Shown: positions 25,396 through 37,054 of the stretch, piece by piece
Layout of the letters: each line of letters begins with the position of its first letter
Position numbering within the stretch: the first letter of the stretch is position 1
Assembly: GCA_964036315.1 (NCBI GenBank)
Contig: OZ038485.1
Span: 71,296,824 to 71,360,823 of the forward strand
Length of the DNA: 64,000 bases
Direction of reading: 5' to 3'
Source: Acanthosepion esculentum
Taxonomy: Eukaryota; Mollusca; Cephalopoda; Sepiida; Sepiidae
Position numbers and translations under genes: made by a program
The notes under the pieces: generated by a model
Databases searched by the model: none
What the model saw: the letters and a program-made list of their open reading frames with translations, nothing else
Told to the model about the DNA's origin: nothing

Positions 25396-26210
25396 TCTTG
25401 TAAGGCAAGAATAGTGTGTATGTGAATGATAGCTCTGATAGACACAGGAGCGTCTGTTTCATTGCTGAGAGAGAAACAATACAGACGGGTGAAACAGAAG
25501 GAAGGGATGCAGGAAGTGGACATAGAAATCACACAGGCGGATGGTCCCCCCCCCCCGGAGATAAAAGGGATGGCGAGGCTTCCTGTGAGAATTGGAAAAT
25601 TGAGAAGTACCCAGAACTTCTACATAACACCCAACCTGTGTATGGAAGCAATCTTGGGAGAAGATTGGCTTCAGAGCCAGAAGGCTCGTATAGAGTTTAA
25701 CCCTACTGTGTTGGTAGTAAAAGGCGAGAGAACACCATTGGGAGATCCACCAGAAGAAGTTATCACAATAGTGGTGGATATGAGGCTACCCCTAGAACAG
25801 AGGTGTCAGGTAAAGGCAGACTGGTGACAGGGAAGAGAATGAGGAAAGAAACCCTGCAATTGGTCCCTGCAGAGGAAATAGGCCCGGAAGAGAATGAGGT
25901 AGCTCTGTGTGAGGCAGTAGTAGAGGCAGCTGAATTAGTGCCCATTATGATGGTGAACCAGGCCCACAAAACAATAAAGATTAAGAGAGGAGAGGATGTA
26001 GGAAAGGCACTAGCCCTGCGAACTCTGAATCAAGTGAAATTCGATGAAAAGCAAAGAAAATACGTAGAGCAACCAGAAGAAATAGCAGACAAAGAGATAT
26101 TGGCACCTGATTAATTTAGGGCCAGTGTGGGAGGTCTGCTAAGAAATAATCGGGATGTAGTGGCCAAATCAGATTAGGAATTGGTCCAGACCCACACTGT
26201 AAAAATGAAG
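25396..26210 (+). pseudogene. Ty3/Gypsy pol fragment: protease to pre-RT linker, decayed
   Basis: Fragment of a Ty3/Gypsy-type LTR retrotransposon, clearly richer in G+C than its surroundings. The frame from 25426 begins ALIDTGAS, the retropepsin active-site signature (catalytic Asp at codon 6). At codons 76-82 it has ILGEDWL, the second conserved protease motif. The family role is cleavage of the Gag-Pol polyprotein. Similarity then moves to the next frame at about 25805-25825, which indicates a single-base frameshift. That frame runs to 26114 and onward through TAA (26112) and TAG (26175). Its last part, LLRNNRDVVAKSD followed by ELVQTHTVKMK, resembles the linker just before Gypsy reverse transcriptase. 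There is a run of 11 C at about 25546-25556. No RT core, integrase or LTR is attached, so it cannot be mobile. The ATG at 25426 follows an in-frame stop and is not a real start. Confidence 0.85.
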
Positions 26211-28612
26211 AGTATTTTCCATTTAAAAATAAATCTGCAAAAATTCCCATTGATTTCACGATTTTCAATTAAAAAATGATTAAATCAGCTATAATTCTAC
26301 TTAATTTCAACAATTTCACTTGAAAAATAACAAAATCTGCAATAATACTAATTCATTTAAATATTTAAATTGAAAAATCTCATATAATTCTAGATTATTT
26401 CAACATTTTGAATTCAGCAATAACAAAATCTGTTCCATTTGATAGCAAAAACTTAATTATAAACTATAATTTTATTACATTTCAATATTTTCATTTAAAA
26501 AAGAACCAAATCTGCGATAATTCCACTTGATTACAACATTTTAAATTGACAAATGACAATATCAGCTATAATTTCATTTGATTTCATTATATTCAAATGA
26601 AAAATTAGAAATTCTAATGCTATATAATTGCATTTGATTTCATCATTTTCAATTAAGAAAAAATCACAATATATCAGCTATATTTCTACTTTATTTCAAC
26701 ATTTTAAATTGAAAAATAAGAAAATCAGATATAGTCTCAATTTCATCATTTTCAATAGAAAGATTTGCTATAATTTTAGTTGATTTCAACATTTTCAACT
26801 GAAAAATGACAAAATCTGGTATAATTTTAACTGATTTCAAAATTTTCTTTTAAAAAAAAATTTTTCTATAATTCCATTTGATTTCTGCATTTTCTATTGA
26901 AAAATAAGTAATCTGCTATAATTCTATTTGATTTCAACATTTTCAATTGAAAAATAACAAAATCTGCTAAAAGTGTAATTGATTTCAGCATTTTCAATTG
27001 AAAAATAACATAACCTACTATAATTCCATTAGATTTCTACATTTTCCATTGAAAAATAACAAAATCAGCAATATATCTTTTCGTATTCAACATTTTCAAA
27101 TGAAAAATAAGAAAATCTGCTATAATTCTATGCCATTTCAACATTTTCAATAGAAAAATGATAAACTCTGCCATAATTCAACTTGATTTCAAAATTTACA
27201 ATATAAAAATAAGAAAATAATAATTTACATTTATAAAAATAAGAAAATCTACTGTAATTACAGGTGATTTTTCTATTGAGAAATGACAAAAACTGATAAA
27301 GTCCTAATTAATTACATCATTTTCTATTGAAAAATAACATAATCTGCTACAATTCCATTTGATTTCTACATTTCCAATTGAAAATTAACAAAGTCTGGTA
27401 TAATTCTACTTTATTTCAACATTTACAATTGAAAAATACCAAAATATGCATTAAATTCAATTGCTTTCAATATTTCAATTGAAAAATAACAAAATCTGAT
27501 ATAATTCTACTTTATTTCAATATTTTCAATTGAAAAATAGCAAAATATCCTATAGTTCCATTTGATTTCATCATTTCATATTGAAATATATCATATTTTT
27601 CTATAATTATACATATTTTCAACTGAAAAATGATAAAATCACGTATAATTTTAATTAATTTCAACATTTTATTTTGAAAAAAAAAATCTGCTATAGTTCC
27701 ATATGATTTCAACATTTCCAAGTGAAATATAATAACATCCGTAATAATTGTATTGATTTCAACATTGCAATGGAAACAGCAAAATCTGCTTTAATTTTAC
27801 TTGTTTTCAATATTTTCTTTTGACAAAAAAATCTTCTATAATTCCATTTGATTTCTACATTTTCTATTGAAAAATAAATAAACTGCTATAATTCTACTTG
27901 ATTTCAACATTTTCATTTGAAAAATGACAAAATCTGCTAACATTGTAATTCATTTCAACATTTTCAATTGAAAAATAATCACCTTTAATTCAAATAGAAT
28001 TCAACATTTTCTGTTGAAAAATAACAAAATCTTCCGTATTTCTACTTGATTTCATCATTTTCTATTGAAAAATTACAAAATATGCTGTAATTTTAATTCA
28101 TTCATTCCCAATTTTCAATTGAAAAATAACAAAATTTCCACATTTTCAATTGAAAAATAGTAAAATCTGCTATATTTTCATTTATTTTAAATTTATACGT
28201 AGAAAAATAACAGAACCTCATAGGGTTCTACTATATTTCAACATTATTTCATCATTTACAATTGAAAAATACCAAAATATGCATTAAATTCAATTGCATT
28301 CAATATTCAATTGAAAAATAAGAAAATCTGATATAATTCTATTTATTTCAACATTTTCAATTGAAAATAACACAATCTGCTATAGTACAATTTCATTTTG
28401 ACATTTTCAATTGAAAAAGAGCAACATCTTTGATAATTCTACTTGTTTCACTGTTTTCAATAGAAAAAATAACAAATCTGCTATAATTCCATTTGATTTC
28501 AACATTTTCAATTGAAAAATAAGAACATCTGCTATAATTCCAGTGGATTTTAACATTTTCAAGTGAGAAATTGCAAAATCTGATACAATTCTTTTTGATT
28601 CCAAAATTTCCC
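26211..28612 (-). repeat. Satellite A array, segment 6
   Basis: Satellite A resumes directly after the Gypsy fragment (GTATTTTCCATTTAAAAATA) in minus orientation. The first kilobase has more diverged and truncated units than elsewhere, as is typical of an array edge. No HOR landmark and no gene seen. It ends at an orientation flip at 28612-28620, where CCAAAATTTCCCATTGAAAA runs into TTGGGAATGAATT. Confidence 0.9.
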
Positions 28613-31600
28613 ATTGAAAATTGGGAATGAATTACAATTACAGCAGATTTTGTTATTTTCCAATAGAAAATGTTGAAATAAAGTATAAATATGGAAGATT
28701 TTGTTATTTTTCAATTGAAAATATTGAATTCAATTTGAATTAAAGGTGATTTTGTCATTTTTCAATTGAAAATCTCAAATGAAATGGAATTTTGTCATTT
28801 TTTAATTGAAAATTTGTAATCAGGTAGAATTATAGCAGATTTTATTTTTCAGTTGAAAATGATGAAATCAATTATAATTATAGCAGATTTTGTCATTTTT
28901 GAATTGAAAATGTTGAAATAAACTGGGAGTACTTCAGATTTTGTTATTTTTCAATTGAAAATCATGAAATAAAGTAGAATTAAATCATATTTTGTTATTT
29001 TTCAATTGAAAATGTTGAAATAAAATTTAATTATTGCAAATTTTAAAATGATGAAATTAAATGGAATTATAGCAGATTGAAGTTGGTGAAAATGAGTTAG
29101 AATTATGGCAGATTTTGACACTTTTCAATATACAATATTGAAATCAAGTTGAATTACAGTAGATTTTGTTATTTTTCAATTGGAAATGTTGAAATCAAAT
29201 GAAATTATAGCAGATTTTGTTATTTTTCAATTGAAAATGGGGAAAGAATGTAAAATTACAGCAGATTTTATCATTTTCCAATAGAAAATATTGAAATCAA
29301 TTTTATTAAATGAGATTTTGATATTTTTCAATTGCAAATTGAAAACAAGTAAAATTATAGCAGATTTTGCTGTTTCCATTGTAAATGTTGAAATCAATAC
29401 AATTATAAAGGATTTCATTATATTTCAATTGGAAATGTTGAAATCAAATGGAATTTTTGCAGATTTTGTCATTTTTCAATTGAACATGTTGAAATCAAGT
29501 AGAATTATAATAAAAATAATATACTTTTAACATATTTATTTTTCAATAGAAAAGGTATAAATCAAATGGAACTATAGCAGAAAATATTGAAATAAATTTA
29601 AATTATACCTGATTTTGTGATTTTTCAGTTGAAAATATTTATAATTATAGCAAAATTTGTTATATTTCAATATGAAATGATGAAATCAAATGGAACTATA
29701 GAATAGATTGTGCTATTTTTCAATTGAAAATATTGAAATAAAGTAGAATTATATCAGATTTTGTTATTTTTCAATTGAAATATTGAAAGCAATTGAATTT
29801 AATGCATATTTTGGTATTTTTCAATATTAAATGTTGAAATAAAGTATAATTATACCAAATTTTGGAATTATAGCAGTTTTTATCATTTTTCAGTTAACAA
29901 TAATGAAATCAATTAAAATTATAGCACACTTTGTTATTTTTCAAATGAAAATTGGGAAAGAATTAGAATTACAGCAGATTTTGTCATTTTTCAATAGAAA
30001 ATGTTGAAATCAAGTCAAAATACGGAAGATTTTGTTATTTTTCAATTGAAAATTGGGAAAGAATTAAAATTACAGCATTTTGTTATTTTTCAATTGAAAA
30101 TGATGAATTCAATTTGAATTAAAGGTGATTTTTTCATTTTTCAATTGAAAATCTCAAATAAAATGGAATTTTGTCATGTTTTAATTGAAAATTTGTAATC
30201 AGGTAGAATTACAGCAGATTTTATTCTTCAGTTAAAAATGTTGAAATCAATTATAATTATAGCAGATTTTTATCTTTTTAATTGAATATGTTGAAATAAA
30301 CTGGGAGTATTTCAGATTTTGTTATTTTTCAATTGAAAATCATGATATAAAGTAGAATTAAATCAGATTTTGCCATTTTTCAATTGAAAATGTGTAGATC
30401 ACAATGAATTATAGCACATTTTGTTATTTTTCAATTGAAAATGTTGAAATCAAATGTAATTATAGCAAATTTTGTTCTTTTTTAATTACGAATGTGGAAA
30501 TCAAATAGAATTATAGCAAATTTTGTTAGTTTCATTTGAAAATGTTAAAATCATTTAGAATTATAAGAGTTTGTATTATTTTTCAATTGAAAATGTTGAT
30601 GTGAAGTAGAATTATTGCAAATTTTGTTATTTTTCAATTGAAAATGATGAAATCAAGTGGTATTCTAGCAGATTTTTAATTTTTCAATTGAAAATAAGGA
30701 AATAAAGTCAAAATAATTCAGATTTTCTTAACTTTCAATTTAAAATGATGAAATTAAATGGAATTATAGCAGATTGAAATTGTTGAAAATAAGTTAGAAT
30801 TATGGCAGATTTTGACACTTTTCAATATACAATATTGAAATTGAGTTGAATTACAGTAGATTTTATTATTTTTCAATTGGAAATGTTGAAATCAAATGAA
30901 ATTATAGCAGATTTTATCATTTTCCAATAAAAAATATTGAAATCAATTTTATTATAGGAGATTTTGATATTTTTCAATTGAAAATATTGAAAACAAGTAA
31001 AATTATAGCAGATTTTGCTTTTTCCATCGCAAATGTTAAAATCAATACAATTATATAGGATTTCATTATATTTCAATTGGAAATGTTGAAATCAAATTGA
31101 ACTATAGAAGATTTTTTTTTCAAAAGAAAATGTTGAAATAAATTTAGCTTATACATGATTTTTTCATTTTTCAGTTGAAAATATGTATAATTATAGCAAA
31201 ATTTGTTATATTTCAATATGAAATGATGAAATCAAATGGATCTTTAGGAGATTTCAATTGAAAATATTGAAATAAAGCAGAATTATATCAGAGTTTGTTA
31301 TTTTTCAATTGAAATATAGAAAGCAATTGAATTTAATGCATATTTTTGTATTTTTCAATTGTAAATGTTGAAATAAAGTAGAATTATACCAGATATTGTT
31401 AATTTTCAATTGGAAATGTAGAAATCAAATGGAATTGTAGAAGATTATTTTATTTTTCAATAGAAAATGATGTAATCAATTAGGACTTTAGCAGATTTTG
31501 GCATTTCTCAATAGAAAATCTTCAAATCACATGGAATTACGGTAGATTTTCTTATTTTTAAATTGAAAATGTTGAATTCAATTTCAATTATAGCCGATTT

Positions 31601-34533
31601 TATCATTTTTCTACTGAAAATGTTGAAATGGCATAGAATTATAGCAGATTTTGTTATTTTTCATTTGCAAATGTTGAATATGAAGAGAATTATAGGTGAT
31701 TTTCTTATTTTTCAATTGAAAATGTTGAAATCAAATGGATTTATAGAAGATTTGATATTTTCTTTCTATTGAAAATAGTGAAACAAGTAGAATTATCAAA
31801 GATTTTGCTCTTTCTCAAATGAAAATGTCAATATGAAATTGTACTATGTCAGATTGTGTTATTTTTCAATTGAAAATGTAGAAATAAAGTAGAACCCTAT
31901 GAGGTTATGTTATTTTTTCTATTTCAAAAGTTGAAAACAAACGAAATTATAGCAGATTTTACTATTTTTCTATTGAAAATGTGGAAATCCATTAGAATTA
32001 TAGCAGATTTTATCATTTTTCAGTTCACAATATTGAAATCAATTAAAATTATAGCACACTTAGTTATTTTTCAATTGAAAATTGGGAATGCATTAAAATT
32101 ACAGCAGATTTTGTTATTTTTCAATAGAAAATGTTGAAATAAAGTAGAAATACGAAAGATTTTATTATTTTTCAATTGAAACTGTTGAATTCAATTTCAA
32201 TTAAAGGTGATTTTGTCATTTTTCAATTGAAAATCTCAAATGAAATGGAATTTTCTCATTTTTTAATTGAAAATTTGTAATCAGGTAGAATTATAGCAGA
32301 TTTTATTTTTCAGTTGAAAATGATGAAATCAATTATAATTATAGCAGATTTTGTCATTTTTGAATTGAAAATGTTGAAATAAACTGGAAGTATTTCAGAT
32401 TTTTCAATTGAAAATCATGAAATAAAGCAGAATTAAATCAGATTTTGCCATTTTTCAATTGAAAATCTTGAAATCACAAAGAATTATAGCACATTTTTTT
32501 ATTTTTCAATTGAAAATGTTGAAATAAAATGGAATTATAGCAAATTTTGTTAGTTTCATTTGAAAATGTTAAAATCATTTAGAATTAGAGCAGATTGTAT
32601 TATTTTCAATTGAAAATGTTGATGCAAACTAGAATTATTGCAAATTTTATTTTTCAATTGAAAATGATGAAATCAAGTGGTATTCTAGCAGATTTGTAAT
32701 TTTTCAATTGAAAATCAGGATATAAAGACAAAATAATTCAGATTTTCTTAGTTTTCAATTTAAAATGATGAAATTAAATGGAATTATAGCAGATTGAAGT
32801 TGGTGAAAATAAGTTAGAATTATGGCAGATTTTGACACTTTTCAATATACAATATTGAAATCAAGTTGAATTACAGTAGATGTTGTTATTTTTCAATTGG
32901 AAATGTTGAAATCAAATGAAAGTATAGCAGATTTTTTATTTTCCAATTGAAAATGGGGAAAGAATGTAAAATTACAGCAGATTTTGTCATTTTCCAATAG
33001 AAAATATTGAAATCAATTTTATTAAAGGAGATTTTGATATTTTTCAATTGAAAATATTGAAAACAAGTAAAATAATAGCAGATTTTGGTGTTTCCATGGC
33101 ATATGTTGAAATCAATACAATTATAAAGGATGTCATTATATTTCAATTGGAAATGTTGAAATCAAATGGAATTTTAGCAAATTTTGTCATTTTTCAATTG
33201 AAATTGTTGAAATCAAGTAGAATTATAATAAAAATGATATATTTTTAACATATATATATTTCAATAGAAAAGGTTGAAATCAAATGGAACTATAGCAGAT
33301 TTTTTTTCCAAAAAAAATGTTGAAATAAATATAAATTATACCAAATTTTGTCATTTTTAAGTTTAAAATATGTATAATTATAGCAAAATTTGTATATTTC
33401 AATATGAAATGATGAAATCAAATGAAACTATAGGAGATTTTGCTATTTTTCAATTGAAAATATTGAAATAACGTAGAATTATATCAGATTTTGTTATTTT
33501 TCAATTGAAATCTTGAAAGCAATTCACTTTTAATGCATATTTTGGGATTTTTCAATTGTAAATGTTGAAATAAAGTAGAATTATACCAGATTTTGGAATT
33601 ATAGCAGATTTTATCATTTTTCAGTTTTACAATATTGAAATAAATTAAAATTATAGCACACTTTGGTATTTTTCAATTGAAAATTGGGAAAGAATTAAAA
33701 TTACAGCAGATTTTGTAATTTTTCAATAGAAAATGTTGAAGTCAATTCGAAATACGGAAGATTTTGTTATTTTTCAATTGAAAATGTTGAATTCACTTTG
33801 AATTAAAGGTGATTTTGTCATTTTTCAATTGAAAGTCTAAAATGAAATGGAATTTTGTCATTTTTTCATTGAAAATTTGTAAACGGGTAGAATTATAGCA
33901 GATTTTATTCTTCAGTTGAAAATGTTGAAATCAATTATAATTATAGCAGATTTTGTCATTTTTTAATTGATTATGTTGAAATAAACTGGAAGTATTTCAG
34001 ATTTTGTTATTTTTCAATTGAAAATCATGATATAAAATTGAATTAAATCAGATGTTGCCATTTTTCAATTGAAAATGTTTAGATCACAACGAATTAAAGC
34101 ACATTTTGTTAATTTCATTTGAAAATGTTAAAATCATTTAGAATTATAGCAGATTTTGTTATTTTTCAATGGAAAATGATGAAATCAAGTGGTATTCTAG
34201 CAGATTTGTAATTTTTGTTAATTGAAAATAAGGAAATAAAGACAAAATAATTCAGATTTTCTTAGTTTTCAATTTAAAATGATGAAATTAAATGGAATTA
34301 TAGCAGATTGAAGTTGTTGAAAATAAGTTAGAATTCTGGCAGATTTTGACACTTTTCAATATACAATATTGAAATCAAGTTGAATTACAGTAGATTTTGT
34401 TATTTTGCAATTGGAAATGTTGAAATCAAATGAAAGCAGATTTTGTTATTTTTCAATAGAAAATGATGTAATCTATTAGGACTTTAGCAGATTTTGTCAT
34501 TTCTCAATAGAAAACCTTCAAATCACATGGAAT
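28613..34533 (+). repeat. Satellite A array, segment 7 (best-ordered HOR stretch)
   Basis: Plus-oriented units in the most regular higher-order arrangement of the window. The landmark CAATATACAATATTG occurs at about 29126, 30826, 32843 and 34358, spacings of about 1700, 2017 and 1515 bp. The differing spacings reflect which blocks of units are deleted. Between landmarks the same named variants recur in the same order: GGGGAAAGAATG, GAAAACAAGTAAAATTA, TTTCCATTGCAAATG, ATGCATATTTTGGTA, ATTAGGACTTTAGC, TATGAAGAGAATTAT. No gene seen. Confidence 0.92.
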
Positions 34534-35645
34534 GACACCTTCATACTCCGGCCACACCAGGAACTTGTCCAGGTTCTACTGGACCATGTGAACTCAATAA
34601 GACCTTCGATACAGTTCACAATGGAGAAAGAGAGTAACAACATACTCCCATTCCTGGATGTACTAATATCTTGAACACAGCATGGTTTCAAGACATCCGT
34701 ATACCGTAAACCAACATTCACCGGACAGTACCTCATTTTCAACCCCCACCCTCCATACAGCGTAAAGAAAAGGATTGACCGTTGCTTACAACACCGAGCA
34801 AAAGTCATAAGTGGTGACCCAGAGATGTTAGAAAAAGTGAAGAACTTTCAGAGGGAAAAATTAGCAGGAGATAACTGATAACTGACATCCATCAAAACAT
34901 GGCACGTGGAACTAGAACAGTCTACCACAGTGATTGAAATAAAGGGTTCAGTTCAAAATTCCAACCACCTAAAGAAGGCCGGAGCGTACAATGACCGAAA
35001 CGTTGTGACAAATATGGCGACAAAGATGAAGACAATAGACCGACTAATGTAAATACTGTACATAATACCTCATCTCAGAAATATAGAGAGACTCAATTGG
35101 AAATGTTGAAATCAAATGAAATTATAGCAGATTTTGATATTTTTCATTTGAAAATGGGGAAAGAATGTAAAATTACAGCAGATTTTGTCATTTTCCAATA
35201 GAAAATATTGAAATCAATTTTATTAAAGGAGATTTTGATATTTTCCAATTGAAAATATTGAAAACAAGTAAAATTATAGCAGATTTTGCTGTTTCCATTG
35301 CAAATGTTGAAATCAATACAATTTTAAAGGATGATATTATATTTCAATTGGAAATGTTGAAATCAAATGGTATTTTAGCAGATTTTATCATTTTTCAATT
35401 GAAAATGTTGAAATCAAGTAGAATTATCATGAAAATAATATATTTTTAACATGTTTATTTTTCAATAGAAAAGGTAGAAATCAAATGGAACTGTAGCAGA
35501 TTTTATTTTTTTTCAAAATAAAATGTTGAAATGAATTACAATTATACCCGATTTTGTCATTTTTTAGTTGAAAATATGTATAATTATAGCAAAATTTGTT
35601 ATATTTCAATATGAAATGATGAAATCTAATGGAACTATAGGAGAT
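32844..35645 (+). repeat. Inverted segmental duplication, arm 1 (with PLE)
   Basis: This arm matches the reverse complement of about 61200-64000. Coordinates of matching points sum to about 96842-96855 throughout: 33048 with 63794, 34534 with 62310, 35249 with 61603. It includes the PLE fragment and satellite units on both sides. The partner runs off the window end, so the true length exceeds 2.8 kb. The inner edge is at CTATAGGAGATTTTTATAGG. Confidence 0.9.
34534..35093 (+). pseudogene. Penelope-like element fragment, copy 1 (RT C-terminal part and 3' end)
   Basis: Non-satellite insert of 560 bp. The frame from 34534 reads through 34878 with one internal stop (TGA at 34672). It carries LLDHVNSIRPSIQFTME, LPFLDVL and TSVYRKPTFTGQYL, the distinctive segment near the end of Penelope-like reverse transcriptases. 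RIDRCLQHRAK follows. After TGA at 34876 no frame continues and no GIY-YIG endonuclease domain is present; an internal deletion appears to join the RT to the element's 3' tail, which ends TATAGAGAGACT. It is therefore 5'-truncated, internally deleted and non-autonomous. A 96-codon frame on the opposite strand is only its shadow. PLEs insert by target-primed reverse transcription; I see no clear target-site duplication here. Confidence 0.83.
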
Positions 35646-37054
35646 TTTTATAGGAATTATAGCTGATTTTCTTATTTTTCAATTGAAAATTGAAAACAAG
35701 TAAAATTATAGCAGATTTTGCTGTTTCCATTGCAAATGTTGAAATCAATACAATTATAAAGGATGTCATTATATTTCAATATGAAATGATGAAATCAAAT
35801 GGAATTCTAGCAGATTATGTCATTTTTCAATAGAAAATTATGTAATCAATTAGGACTAGCAGATTTTGTCATTTCTCAATAGAAAATGTTCAAATCACAT
35901 GGAATTACAGTAGATTTTCTTTTTTTAAATTGAAAATGTTGAAATCAAATGGAATTATAGCAGATTTGTAATTTTTTGCTATTGAAAATAGTGAAACAAG
36001 TAGAATTATCAAAGATTTTGATCTTTTTCAATTGAAAATGTCAAAATAAAAATTGTACTATAGCGGATTGTGTTATTTTTCAGTTGAAAATGTTGAAATC
36101 AATTATAATTATAGCTGATTTTGTCATTTTTTAATTGAATATGTTGAAACAAACTGGAAGTATTTCAGATTTTGGTATTTTTCAAATGAAAATCATCAAA
36201 TAAAGTAGAATTATATCAGATTTTACCATTTTTCAATATAAAATGTTTAAATCACGAAGAATTTTGTTATTTTTCAATTGAAAATGTTGAAATAAATTAG
36301 AACCCTAAGAGGTTCTGTTATTTTTCTATTTAAAAAGTTGAAAACAAATGAAATTATAGCAGATTTTACTATTTTTCAATTGAAAATGTGGAAATCCATT
36401 AGAATTATAGAAATCAATTAAAATCATAGCACGCTTTGTTATTTTTCAATTGAAATTTGGGTATGAATTAAAATTACAGCAGATTTTGTCATTTTTCAAT
36501 AGAAAATGTTGAATTCAATTTGAATTAAAGTTGATTTTGTCATTTTCCAATTGAAAATCTTTAAATCACATGGAATTACAGTAGATTTTCTTATTTTTAA
36601 ATTGAAAATGTTGAAATCAAGTTCAATTATAGCACATTTTATCATTTTTTAATTGAAAATGTTGAAATGGCCTAAAATCATAGAATATTTTGTTATTTTT
36701 CATTTGCAAATATTGAATATGAAGAGAATTATAGCTGATTTTCTGATTTTTAAATTGAAAATGTAGAAATCAAATGGAATTATAGCAGAAGATTTTTTTC
36801 ATTTCAAAATATTGAAATCAAATGGAATCATAGCAGATTTTCTCATCATTCAATATAAAATTTGGAAAAAAATTAGAATTATACCAGATTTAGTTATATT
36901 TTTAATAGAAAATGTTTAAATAAAGTTGTATTATATGAGATTTTTTAATTTTCCAATGGAAAATTTTGGAATCAAAAAGAATTATATCAGATTTTGCAAT
37001 TTCTCACTTGAAAATGTTAAAATCCACTGGAATTATAGCAGATTTACTTATTTT
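35094..37054 (+). repeat. Satellite A array, segment 8
   Basis: Plus-oriented units after the PLE. At about 35645-35660 two non-adjacent HOR positions are fused (GGAGATTTTTATAGGAATTA). The same fusion is present near 54290 and, inverted, near 4510 and 38950. Positions 36140-36980 are a copy of the module at 54720-55550. The segment ends at an orientation flip at about 37055. No gene seen. Confidence 0.91.

Noticed and set aside
25763..25969. Minus-strand 68-codon frame in the Gypsy fragment, and the 94-codon frame at 25416
   Set aside because: Both overlap the protease frame with its DTGAS and ILGEDWL motifs and have no recognisable content.
34518..34808. Antisense frame over the PLE (and its twin at 61964-62326)
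   Set aside because: The opposite strand carries recognisable reverse transcriptase motifs; the antisense frame is its shadow and resembles nothing known to me.
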